Shown here: positions 13,598 through 25,900 of the stretch, piece after piece
Layout of the letters: every line of letters begins with the position of its first letter
How positions within the stretch are numbered: the stretch's first letter is position 1
Assembly: GCA_031216445.1 (NCBI GenBank)
Contig: CM062196.1
Span: 27,510,001 to 27,574,000 of the forward strand
Origin: Lateolabrax maculatus
Lineage: Eukaryota > Chordata > Actinopteri > Acropomatiformes > Lateolabracidae
Reading direction: 5' to 3'
Length of the DNA stretch: 64,000 bases
The notes under the pieces: model-generated
What the model was told of the DNA's origin: nothing
Databases searched by the model: none
Seen by the model: the letters and a program-made list of their open reading frames with translations, nothing else
Translations under genes and position numbers: made by a program

Positions 13598-15289
13598 ATT
13601 GTAAGATCAACACTACCTACAATTATTCTAACTATTACCTGAAGAACAAATCAGGAACACCTTCAGAGTTGAATCGCACTTGCTTACAATAACAATATTG
13701 AAAGTTCAATAGAACAAGTAAACATGTGAATACAAATCATACATGGACCATCAACCAATAACAACCTTTTTTTTTCAAGAGTGTCATATAGAGAAACCAA
13801 TCAGATTAAAGTTTACTAACTCTTACTGTGTATGCAAATACTGTATAAACTAATTCTTATTGTATCCAAAACATTCAAACATAAGGATTATCCTTACTGA
13901 TTTTCAATGACTTACACATTACACATGTTACAGAGTGAAACATTTGTCATCCTCTACTTTCCCCCATACATGATCATTAACTCATATGTCTACAGAACAT
14001 TATGAATGTAAATCAAATCTACTTTAAAACCTTAGAGTAACTTTAAGGGTAAACTAGAAACTTGGATCACTTTCAACAAGCCACAGATTTTTTCTCATCT
14101 TTAGTACAGTAAATGGCAAACTCAATGCATATTTTGCATTTGTAACTCCATAGTAAATATTATTAAGTCAAATAGAAACACGCTGTAATTACTTAACGCA
14201 TTATGAGATCAACACTACCTCAAAACATTTCTCTTCATATGAGCTATGAACTTCACTCTATACAGCCCAACAGAGGCCTCTCTGAAGAACACTCTCAAGT
14301 TATTAAAGATCTCTGAAACACTGTGAAGTGCTTTAAGATCTCCGACAGAGGTCACAGGTGTCATGCACCTACAAACAATAGGCCAAAATCCCACTTTTAT
14401 ATGTTAACAAAATGGAACAATCCAAGATCCAAATCAATTTAAAATTGTGAAGGCTCATTTTAAAGTTGATTATAGAACATAGCAAAATAGTCAATTAGTC
14501 ATTCTTTGACTCACTTATAGGGTATCAAAATAAAACGAAACACTCAAATCTAAACCCATAAAATAGCTGCGACAGATTCACATTTCAACTCTTTACCTAG
14601 ATATGTAAATGGTTTAGTGATTGTGACTCTCATCATAGCACAATATATGACTTGATTACAGTAACTCAGAACACTTTAAAGAAATACAAGATATTACTTT
14701 AGAGTCCTTACTTTTCCAGTTTCCATTTTAAAACTGTGAGCTGGTCAAATTTATTGGTATACATTCTTCTTACCATGCTGGTCACTATCTATGATTTAAG
14801 AAAATCAATCTCTGGTGACTTCACTCATTAAAGATTATGGATACCTCAAACCCAAATCAATAAAATGTATAGAATATACAAATGTAATGTATGGCAAACG
14901 CTCTTTGGTCGAAACAATGTACAACCCCTCACTCCTTTGTGCAGACCTTCCGTTGAGGTCTGGCGCTTTTAACCTTCACACCCAGAGGAAAATACCAAAC
15001 AGAAATTATTTAAATTATAATCAATGATACGTGGAAATACAATACATAAAACATTACAGTTCAGATTACTTATTAGAATGAAAGGTATTCTTTTTTTCTC
15101 TCTTTACCCTTTACCTGCACCCTGGTTGTGTTGTCACAACAGCCCTCTGGTTTTCACTGTCTGAATCAGAATCATCTGAGTAACAGGATGTTATACGAGG
15201 AAAGGATGAAATGTAGTTTAGAGGAATCTCAACTCTTTCAGACTTTACATTGTTTTTAACCATAATGTTAACAGACTTTTTCAGCACTG

Positions 15290-15380
15290 CCTTTCACTAT
15301 GGCAGAGATACAGGTACAAACTATTAGCAGTATAATCACACTTGTTACTAACATAAGGATGAAATGATACATTGTACAAG
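15290..15380 (-). pseudogene. endogenous retrovirus env transmembrane segment
   Basis: The minus strand encodes a stretch of more than 20 hydrophobic residues rich in I, L and V, with cysteines near its end, followed by a basic stretch (K, E, K) and an early stop. This resembles the membrane anchor of a retroviral Env. An acidic, serine-rich tail-like stretch lies just beyond in another frame, so the gene is broken here. Assignment rests on position and composition, not on a family motif. Confidence 0.55.
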
Positions 15381-16049
15381 TACATTGACTTCACACAATT
15401 CTCCTACGCCTTGTATCGGCCTGGATTAAATCAGATACATTGTATCATGTGAACACTTTTCATAGATGAAAGAAGAAGTTACTTTCATTTTGGCACTTCA
15501 AGACAACTATGAGTTCCTACATTTTCAACTTCGTCTGTGCTTAAGCTCTGTAGGGTCAGATCAGATTCAATGTAAAAACATATTGATTCTTCCATTATCC
15601 GTGAACATCTAGCACCTGGAAGGTATTGAAAAATCCTTAATTCATCTCAGGTTCCTACAGGGATAGTACAGTTATCGGTTCTACATTTGCAGAGGTCAGA
15701 GACAAGACATCTGCCCCGGAACGGACTCAACTCAAACATTTACCTTTAGCATAGGAGCAACACTTTTATTTCACAATTACCTGGTCCTGTAATTGATGAT
15801 CAGTTAGTCTATTCAAAGTTATTTCAATCATATGTCGAAAGGAACCTCTGAATTGAGTGAAAACTCAGTAAACACCAAAGATATTGACACCTAGAGGTCA
15901 ATCATATTGATTAACCTATGACATCACAAAATTCTTTATTTCTTTCTGTGATTCTGAAAGTGGAGATGTATAGTCACCTAGAAAATAACAATCGTGGTTA
16001 GTTTCATAAAGTGGATTACCAAAATCATACCAGTCAAACCTTTTTCAAT

Positions 16050-16137
16050 CTTCTTAAGTATTGTAAAGCGCTTTGAGTGGTCAATAGACTAGAAAAGCGC
16101 TATAAAAATGCAGTCCATTTACCATTTACCATTTAGT
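16050..16137 (+). repeat. retroelement 3' tail nested in the retrovirus remnant
   Basis: GTAAAGCGCTTTGAGTGG, then AAAAGCGCTATAAAAATGCA and a (CCATTTA)-type tail are visible. This ending is common to fish LINE/SINE elements. It interrupts the env-like region. Confidence 0.65.
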
Positions 16138-16951
16138 GAATGGAACTGGATTTAGCATTGGCAAATGAGATTAAGATAGTGTTTGTTAACATACCCAACA
16201 ATTAATTCAATTACTTCCATGCCCATAGTCCATCATTAGGCTGATGTTGTTTATTGCTATTCTAGGTTACTAAACACTGTTTGTTGTTTTGTTCTGTAAT
16301 GATGCTTCCGTTTTAGTTGCTATCGTGTTTATGGATAAAAAGTAAGGTAGCATGGATGAACTCATCATCTCCCTCATGCTCAATGACTTTACAACGTTTT
16401 AACTCACCATGAACCCTTTGATAATTAACTTTCCATAGTTTACAATCATGGTACCATTTCAATTGCTTTTAAGTGAAACACCATAGTCCTGTAGTTCCAC
16501 AATGGGTTAGCAGGAGTGTACCTCACTCTCATTACACTTGGCAAAAGCTCTCAACCAAGCTTGTATCATGTGTTGCCTGCAACCATTTACCTGTAGAATA
16601 GAATAGTAGATATGCAACATAATAGTCATTCATCATACATCTGTCAGTATAACAATGGGGTCCATCTCTTTCGTCCGGATGAGAGCTGGGAGAACATGTC
16701 TTCTCATACTTTCTCACCATAACATTGTCTTTCTTTGTTCGTTAGAACAGTCCAGTAGGTCTTTTCTTTGTATGTTTGTGTGGTGAGAAGTCTTACTTCG
16801 CTGCTAAGCACTGAGGTGCTCATCGATTATTTTCCATTTGCGTTCAATTGACTCAGAACACATTTGCCAGAGCGCTCACTCATTTTCTGGATCCCCTTGC
16901 ACGGTTCTCAGCCTGGGCCCGCTTAGCAGAAGAAGAGGAACAATCACCCCT

Positions 16952-17140
16952 TCACTCGCCATGGCTTTTCCCGTCGCTTAGCCATTTGGGAAGCCGATCT
17001 GCACCTTGAAGCATGGATCCATTCTGCTCTGCCCTCGAGCTTAAGCGCAGTCCTGGTATCAGCAGCACCTGGAACAGACCTTTCCACCTAGGACACAATG
17101 ATACCTCATCCAAAGATTTGATTAGTACCAACTCACCCAC
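16952..17140 (-). pseudogene. endogenous retrovirus pol remnant (integrase C-terminus)
   Basis: A 62-codon open stretch reads GELVLIKSLDE at its start and PRWKG about 20 residues in. This matches the SH3-like C-terminal domain of retroviral integrases, where PRWxGP(Y/F)xVLL is conserved. After VLL the likeness fades, suggesting a frameshift. No catalytic core is present. The position upstream of the env-like region agrees with retroviral gene order. Confidence 0.65.
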
Positions 17141-18018
17141 CTGAAACAGATGAATAGGCTCCGCTGATAGTTCTTTATTGGAGTTAGTTTAAAACATACA
17201 AATGAAACTTTCTTAACATTTCTGTTAGTCTTTTAACATATTCCTATGCTCATCAGTCCACAGCAGAGTAGCTTTGTACATCTTATTAGATCATACCTTT
17301 CAGTTAAAAGTTTATTATGACTTTTTCCCCATTTAGTTATTTTGCAGTCACTCTGAGATTCGCCTAGACGTGAGATTCTCTTAGTTCATTGATATTATTC
17401 ATTATTTTATTTATCAAGTTTCTTAACTTTTTTATCTTTGTTTAAAGCCTACTTATCTGTACCCTGTGGTTTCCAATATTGTATACTCTTCCAATGGAAA
17501 TGCTGTATCACACCATCTCCCCCCACGCTCCCACAAGCAGTCTCTTCTCACCCCGGGAGTCGATTACGAGCAATCCTTGGGGGAGGTAGACTTCTGGATT
17601 TTGGGTGAACCCTCACCAGTTGCGTGCTGATCAACTTGTGTAGCAGGTGGACAGAGGACAGGATGAGTTAGGATCCCAGGAAATCTTAAACCTCTCCTTG
17701 TCTCCCCATAGCCCCTCTAGCCTTAAGGCAAAGTTAAATGTTGCAATAGGTGATTGTCAACAAAGTTGTGTCTAATCAAATTACCCCCCCCAAAAAAAAA
17801 AAACGTGACACAGGAAACATTCGCCCGGTAGTATAAGTCCAGGATAGGCGTGGCGGTTAGCTTATAGTTACAGTATCTGGGCATTTAATGAAGATGCCAT
17901 GGACAGTTCCCATACAGTGCTTGAAATTTAGCTACTGCCATCTGACTGGAACATTGACAATATTAACAAACACCCGCAGTGACTGACTGACTCAAACAAT
18001 AACACTAAGATGAGTAAT

Positions 18019-18362
18019 TTAGCCTGGGAACCAGACGAATCTGCAAGTTAATATTTTATTGGTGCCGTTGAAGCATATTTGTAAATATCCAAGATGGTGG
18101 CTGCCGATACTGAACGTTCAAAGGCTGGCTACAGCTGCAGTATAAAACTTCTCTGAAAGAAGAACAAACAACTGCACTTAAACTTGATGTTGATACGAAA
18201 TATGTGTTCCCTGTACTTATGAAAGGACGTTCCATACGCAGGACAGCGTCATCGCTCTAATTGGTTGTCGTGACCATTGATAACGGCCCTTGGAAATCGA
18301 TACTGAACTGGGAGGTTCCAGACTAATACACATTTGTGAATTAGTCTGCCAATGCCAGGCTA
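18019..18362. mobile_element. short inverted-repeat element, copy 1 (8-bp target duplication)
   Basis: It starts TTAGCCTGGGAACCAGACGA and ends AGTCTGCCAATGCCAGGCTA, which are imperfect inverted repeats. TGAGTAAT flanks both sides (18011-18018, 18363-18370). The interior shares blocks such as TAAATATCCAAGATGG and AACAACTGCACTTAAACTT with copies at 41.8, 44.8 and 63.1 kb. There is no coding capacity. An 8-bp duplication fits hAT or P superfamilies. Confidence 0.85.
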
Positions 18363-18465
18363 TGAGTAATCCTACCAAAACGTTGAAAATAGCATGATTA
18401 TCTTTTTATCTATTATATTTTTCTGATTAAATAGCACTGTGTGGGCCCAAAACCCCTTTTTAGAA

Positions 18466-18690
18466 TAAGATAAAATAAGATAAACCTTTATTAATCCCCG
18501 GAGGGAAATTCTGGTCTCATAGCAGCAACAGTAGTAAGAATGAAACACAGGATAAGTACATGTAAAAGTACAGAACAAAACCAAGATTAAAGAATAAAGA
18601 ATAAGAATAAAATAGGAATAAATAAAAATAGAAATATGTACAGTCTATCAATAAATATAAATATATACATATTTTACAGACTGTCAATAA
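18466..18690 (-). mobile_element. LINE 3' end (Rex-like)
   Basis: ATAAGATAAA repeats lead into CCTTTATTAATCCCCGGAGG and GAAATTCTGGTC, the reverse complement of a 3' end that is frequent in fish LINEs. The repeat tail lies at the low-coordinate side, so the element points left. Confidence 0.7.
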
Positions 18691-21600
18691 ATAGTTTCAG
18701 TCTCTCAATCTCTGCCTATCAATAGATGTAAATGTACATATACGAATATGAATGAATATATGAGTCCATGTGCACGTGTGCCTCTAAAGGTAGTCATTAA
18801 TGTCATTCATGTTGACTATATGATTCTTAGTTCCCAAAAAATCTGCATGATTTTAACAGATTCATAGCAGAAACAAATACTTGCAAACACTTACTGTTGA
18901 TAACAATTCCTCATTTTTATTTATAAAAAGTTCAAAATTCATAAACTTGGATTCAAATCCCCCATTACCTTTACGTTGTAAAACATTTGCTGTGGCCAAT
19001 TCACTAAATTCAATATTTCATGGAAATGTCTTTGCAGTCATCTTAAGATCAAGGTCAAATAATGAAAAACAAAATAGCTGCTAATTGTTTTTGTTCTTTT
19101 TCTTCTGCAGCTGAGATCTTTATTTGGATACATTAATGAGATAATGCTGGCACTTCACTCCTCATATGCATGTGACAGTTCGGTTGGACAACACGCTGTA
19201 CAACATAATTCTTTAAAATACACCCCAAGCCCATCCACAACGGGCTTTACCACAATTGTGTTTTTTTTTTCGCTTCCCTCCCAGGGCTTCCATAGATCTC
19301 CCTTCCAGTGCCACCAACAGGCTGACATCTCCAGCTGTTTACTTTTGCCAGATCATCTTGAAATGCACTAAGCACATTTATAGTCCCAGGAGGATAAATA
19401 AGCAGGAATAGATAACAGATAGATGCATGTATGTCAATAATGTGTGTACTCTGGTATAGAGTAACTCTCTCCTGATTATAAATCAAGAATTTTGGCATGC
19501 AGAATAACATTTCCAAAACATCACGTTTTTTTGTTCTTCCTGCTGGACTTAATGTTTACCCATTAGAAAGGTACACAGCACACGTGGGAGCTGATTATTG
19601 CTTTTGATTGGTGCTGCACTGGGGAAATGTTGCCAAGACCTGTCCCTCTCTGCCTTGTCCTGCCCAGCCTCCACTGCCCTCCTCTCTGCTCACACTGAGC
19701 TCCCTGGCTCTTTTTAATTTGCCAGGAAGATCTTATTAAAAAGCATATAGCTCCTCTGGATTGGCAGTCGGCCATCTGCTTGATTAAAGTGATGGATAGA
19801 GATAGAGAAGGGCAGTCTTTGAGAAATGATAAGACTCAGAGAGGTTGTCTTTTGTTCCAAGCCTCTTAGGTCACCCACTGTCTGCCTATTTCACATTGTG
19901 AAGTGTTGGCATTAAAAGCACCATTGGCCTGAGGTTAATGTTGTGGCACTGCTTGAATGCCAAAGTGCTCAATGGTTCGTTGGCCTCTAATGGCTGTCAA
20001 GGCTGACATTGGCTAACTGCTCCCAAAGCTGATAATTGGGATGAAGAAAGCAGGGCTGTAGTAAATAACAAGGGCAGTGCTCTGACCACTGAAACCCAAC
20101 AACAGGAATCATGTAGTACTTCTGAGAGTGAACAAGTTCTAATCTTTTTTCCACTTTTGTCACTGACATGTATCAATGAGATGTTTCAAGCCACTATTAA
20201 CAGCCACATTTCCAGCGTGCAGTCTCCGATACTGAAAAGATTTACATGAAATCATAACATTAAGCAAGATACAAAATGACTTAAATCAGATTGTGCAGCC
20301 TCTGCCTCTTGTCGTTGCATTTTTTTCGGCCATATACTCTGGCTTGAATAAATACGACTAAGATAAATACAGATTTTGCAGCTGCACCCCAGAAACGCAG
20401 AGAACAATGGCAATGACTGCAGCCATTTCTCACACTACATCCTTAACTCGGATAGATAGAGCTGAGGTTGATAAAAATCTGCAAATTTCCCTTTAAGGCC
20501 TCTATTAGAATGTGCAGCTTGTGAAGCTCTCAACAAATCTTCTCATACAACATACTGACATTCTTTCATATAAAACTCCAATAGTAGGCCTAACTCTAAA
20601 CACTTTTTAGTTTATATAAAAGGTATTTACAATACTATATGAGAGCATTTTAATTGTATATGAGCACATTTTACTAATATGTTGTGACAATCCACAATTT
20701 ATTACTCGTTCACCTCCTGAGCACACCCTCAGGAAACACCCATTTTCACTGTCTACTCAGTGAAAGCATTGAGTGTTTCAGTTGCATTTCACTTGTATGT
20801 TTGCAAGGTTTGTATGTGTACATATGTGTATGTAAGAGGAAAATTTTCAGCTGTGTATGAGCACAATTTACTAGTATGTGTAAGAACCTTTCAGTATTTT
20901 TCATGTGAGCTTTTCAGTTGTGTATGTGAGTGAGCATATCATTGTTCAGTTGTGTGAGTGTTTCAGTTTGTGTGTAAAAACATTTCACTTATATGTGTGT
21001 GACATTTTCATATAGTATGTGAATGAGGTTGGTTTCATATATGTATGTGAAAGGAAAAGTACATGAATAGGCATGGTAATTCTGAATAATGTCCCTAACA
21101 GCCCCTCTTAGGTTTTCATTCACACACATAAGTAGTACAAAGGCGAAGAAAACAATCAGTACAATGGTAAACTCTTTCGTGTACAACTTTTTCTGCTTCA
21201 TTCGCTGCCTTTAGCTCCTGTTTTCCTTCAGCACTAATTTACTCACTAATTAGGTTACAGTCACGCAACGATCACATCACATGATCGAGTCCACTGTCAT
21301 TACAGAGTCTCTTGAACACCATGCAATCCAAACAAATGAATAACATTAACACCATTTTATGATTCATTATCCTTAGTTCAGTATTTAACATCAAACTTCA
21401 TTTTTGGTTCAAATTTATAGTTTTCATCATCACATTATAATCAACACAAATTTATTGAAAGAGATCAGCAGTTTACACAGGTGCATCCTGTTTTCCTCCT
21501 ATTTTGACATTGTTACATTTAGTTTTAATTTATATTAGCCTATTATATGTAATTCATCATGGGATGTGTAGAAGCATGTGGCCTACAACAGCACAAAATA

Positions 21601-22499
21601 AACAGTATAACCTTTTTGCTACAAACCGGCATCATGAACACAATTGTTTCATATCCAAAGTATTCCCTCGCAGCCACAGCCAGTCTGGGAAAGTCCTGAG
21701 TGTAAGTGATCCTCATCTGCCATGTCAGGCTGCAGACACGCTCACATACCAGTACTGTAAACCATCTTCAGGGGAATTCTGCTTCCCTGGCTGATCCCAG
21801 ACTCCCACCACAGCAACATCAGCAGGAAAGTCGCTAAATGATGGTAACATGCAACAGTGCTCTAAGGCCCCTAGTGTGCCACAGCAACTCTTTCCAAAAC
21901 CTTTTCAAAGACATTTTCACACCATTAAGTTGTTATTGTGACTGTGTCTGCAAACAGTTGTCTTTTTCCACATACACCAGACACAGAGCAACATTATCAT
22001 TCATTTGAAGTTGTGTCAATTGCCATCTGACAAATGTAAGTTCAATATTCAAATGGTTCTTGGTCTGGTTTAGTCTCCACCACTCTGGCTCATAGATGTT
22101 TATCTTGATGAGTTTAGCAGAGCTTCTTCACTGAAAACAGCTATCTGCTACACCTGGAAATTAGGGTGGTGAGAGTGAACCAAACAGAAGAGTTGTGGGC
22201 AATAAAATAGCTACATAGAGCTGAGGGCACTGCAGAATTGGTGCTGGTTTTCTGTGGGTTTATCAACATGATGAAGATTGTTTCAATCACAGTCGGTATA
22301 TGTTAAATATAAACCAGTGTGTTACTGCACTCATTAGCACATCTGGTCAGTGTAACAGGCTACAGGATCATCTGAGTTTCACACAGTCACTTGTCTTCTG
22401 AAAACTGTGTCTGTAGTTGGTTTAAAACTGAGCTGTGTTGCTGTGAACCGAGTAGATCATCATTGTGTTGTTGGTCAGAACGCACATATGCTTGCAGGT

Positions 22500-22960
22500 G
22501 AATGCATTCTGAAGGACGCCTCCCACTCTGCACATAGACTGTTTTCCCTCCTGCCGTCAGGCAGGCGCTTCAGGAGCTTCCAGACAAGGACCAGCAGACT
22601 GAGGAACAGTTTCTTCCCTAGAGCTGTGTCCTTATTGAACTCTGCCCCCACTGACCAACCCCCCCACCACCACCACACAAACCCCTCAACTCCTCATTCC
22701 CCACCACCGACCAAAGACTGTTACACCATCGACACTGCACTACTGCACTTTTATGCACTCAACACTTTAAGACATCTTTTGCACAGAAAACTATGTACTG
22801 AATATTGCACTAGTCTAGTAACGTTAGGCAGCTACTGTTTATTATTATGCACTATCCAATACTACTTATTGCACTTCTGGTTAGACGCTAAATTGCATTT
22901 CGTTGCTCTGTACTTGTACATGTGTAATGACAATAAAGTTGAATCTAATCTGATCTAATG
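22500..22960 (+). mobile_element. 5'-truncated LINE: ORF2 C-terminus and 3' end
   Basis: The frame reads ILKDASHSAHRLFSLLPSGR and then RLRNSFFPRAVSLLNS, the C-terminal block of L2-like fish LINE ORF2 proteins. Proline- and histidine-rich low-complexity sequence and a 3' untranslated part follow. It ends with ATGACAATAAAGTTGAATCT and an imperfect short-repeat tail. The open frame continues through the untranslated part by chance. The reverse transcriptase core is absent. Confidence 0.85.
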
Positions 22961-25900
22961 TGCACCAGGGGCACACATTGTCTTTGGTTCATGGTCCCTA
23001 TCCTGCCATGTAAAGTGTTCTGTGTTACTGAACATTCAAGATATAGCTACCGGTGAAAGAGTAATACAGAAAAGTATTAATAAAAATAATAATAAGACGA
23101 AACAATATGTAATGCTTAGTTTTTGCTCTTCTACAGATTTGTACAGGTGTGTGTACATTAGGATACAAATAGTGTAGGAGCATGGCTAAATGGTGAGGTG
23201 AGAAGAACTTAATCTGGAAGTCAAACCTGCTGATGCTGGTGCAACATTGCCCATTGGGGTTTTATTTAAATTTGCTTATGGTTGTTTCTTACCTTAACAT
23301 TAAAGAGTTGTAAATAATTTGTTTCAGTTATTTTTTTTTTCTGGCAAGGACAGTCTCGTTCTGTATCTACTGTCAGTCTTTGAATAAAATAAAAGATTGA
23401 AAACAATATTTAAAAAATGATCAGCCAATATATGTTTAGTGTACTCAAGACAGCTTTGCTTGTAGTTTACTATTTGACTTGGGTGGTAAGGGTTCAACTC
23501 AACACACACAATCTCTTTATGAACAAATCCTCTGCTGTGGGTTTCAGATTGTGCCTGTGTGTTTGCACACACAGCTCCCTTACAGCCCTCAGGCCTGTAA
23601 ATCCAGCCTTCTTGTGGGAAGACCTATTTTCTGTATATACCTCCAACTGAACCCCACCCTACTCTGACCCCCCTCCTGTCACCATCAGGCCTGATCATGT
23701 TTCCCTCTGCACTCACAGAGCTGCATTACAGCCAAAAGCCAAAACACCCCGTCACAGCAGAACAATGAGCTCAGTGTGCACAAGTCTATTGACTCTCATC
23801 AGCTATGACTCTGAGCGGGGATGCACCCGGGCACTTTTTACTGCCCATAACAGTGTATTAAACATTAACTTAATTTAAAGAGGGAGTTGTGAGTCCTTTA
23901 CCTTTCCACAGCACAGAATGACCATAATCCACCTGTGAGGGGTTGATTGGGATGATGATCTCTACTCACTTTCTAGCCTCTGTTGAGGAACAAAAACTCC
24001 CACCCCACCCACTGAGGTTATCAAAACACTCCAAAGTACAGCCCACTCCTCCCTGTTGTGAAAATGTGACTTTGTTTTGGTCAATTAAAGCTCACTATAC
24101 CTTCAGAGGATGGAAGACATGGACAGGAACCTTTGCCAGAGACTTGCCAGAAGCTCTGTAAATCATAAAGCACCTACTGATGAGAAACAGATGCTGAGAG
24201 AGGTCATAGATTAATTATTAGCACTTTATAATAAGGCACTCTGTAAAGATTTATCATTTCTAACAAATGGCTTTATAAGGGGTTAAGAGATCAGATCAGT
24301 CATATGCTATTTATAAGAACAAGATTTAGAAGGATCGGGATTACCTTGACCTTGCGATGTCTTGTGCACAAGGACAATGAACGTGTATCTAATCCCAACT
24401 GGTCCCACACCACTTGTTAATCACAGTGTTAATAGTCCATATCACTACCACACACTAATCTCTGTAGCAAAAAAAAAAAAAAATACAAAGTACAAAATGT
24501 ACAATATAAGTACAAAATGTGTTTCCTTCAGTTTGTCTTGATTAAGTCAATGAGACAATAATGCCAGAATAATATATTGTAAAAAATATGAAATGAAACA
24601 TTTGACATCCAATCTTTTTATCTCTCTCGCTCTCTGTTTCCTCATGTTTAAAATACATGCAGATTCACTGATATCAGTGCAGTTTGTATGGTAGTTTAGG
24701 GGTATTTATCAAACCATGTTATAGCTTTTTAATATTGCGTAAAAAATCTAATGTACATAGTTTAGTCAATGTAATGGATTATTTTACTTAATAGTGGCTG
24801 TTATTGACAGGGGATTTCACCAAAATATATTTCCAGCTCTTCAACAGTCCTACTGAAAACAGTTGTCGAAATACTTTTGTGGCTCAACAGGGAGCTGTGT
24901 GAAGTCTGATAATATCTTCAGCTCCAATGTTGCATTTGAAATAATCTGTTGGTGTGAAGAATGAAAGAAGTGAGTTTACCAGAGTTTACTGTCTCATAAG
25001 ACAGTGTTAGTACAATACTAAATCAGTGGAGTACTCTTTTTAAGGTGGCATTAAAGAGAAATTTTGAAATTTGTCAACCTGGGTCATATTTTAGTTGACA
25101 CACTGACTCTGGCAAGGACGATGCCAATCACGGCTAGAAGTGCAATCCTCTCACAGCTTTCCAAAACATTCAGCAACAAGACATGTTTTTGAGGCCTAAC
25201 TGAAAGGAAACCCGTAGCTGTTGGAGTGAACATCATAAATATCTTTGATATTTAGGAGCTGTGTGCTATAAGCAGTAGATTTCAAGTGAAAGCGTTTTGT
25301 TGGTTTTGATCTGACCTGACGTAGGTAGTCATCTCTTCATGTGATAGCTGCCATGCAGTACAGTTCTCTAGGACAGCTACAAGGATTTCCAGGGGACTAC
25401 ATTTTCAGGTGGACTTCAACTTCAAGATTGTTTCTTTTTCACTGAAGTTAATTTGGAACGCAAGCATGGACTCCTTGTCCAAACATGAAACACCAGGTGA
25501 GAGCAGTGTTTCATTTCTTGTGTTTTAAAACCCAAACCAGAAAAATAAAAAACAACATGGGAGAAGTTAACAGCATTTGGTTACATTTCTAGGACTTAGT
25601 TAGACCACCACAATTACTGCTTTAGTTACTGATATTTAGTTGAAGTTTGTTGTGCTTTGTAGTTTCCCTCAATATTCGATTCAGCATCTGGGTGTGCAAC
25701 TTGACAACCTTTCATTCCAGAATACATTTGTAACCTTGTTAGGGAGGTTGGAGGGTGTTAATATCAAGGCCCAGAACTTTATTTTATGTTCTAGAGAAAA
25801 CTTCACTTTTTGAGATAGGCAGTCATTGTTGCCATGCCTTAATTAGAAGTATGAATATTGTATGAATATAAGTATGAATACCGATGTGATTATGGCATCT

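Larger units (their letters stand above)
13583..17160 (-). mobile_element. internal region of a decayed env-bearing endogenous retrovirus
   Basis: On the minus strand the order is integrase C-terminus (17140-16952), an env-like region with cysteine-rich fragments, an env transmembrane segment (about 15380-15290), non-coding sequence, polypurine tract and LTR. Gag, protease, reverse transcriptase and the integrase core were not recognised. Many stops and frameshifts show it is inactive. The arrangement fits a gamma/epsilon-type retrovirus of fish, but the genus is inference. Sequence at 17500-17830 may be remaining leader; the right border is uncertain. A short repeat (about 16050-16137) is nested inside. 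Confidence 0.7.

Noticed and set aside
19085..19120. Strong-looking splice acceptor (TTTTTCTTCTGCAG)
   Set aside because: No open frame of useful length or LAR-family residues follow; treated as a cryptic site.
22407..22958. 183-codon open frame on the + strand
   Set aside because: Only the middle matches a LINE ORF2 C-terminus; the rest is LINE 3' untranslated sequence read through by chance. Annotated as a LINE 3' end.
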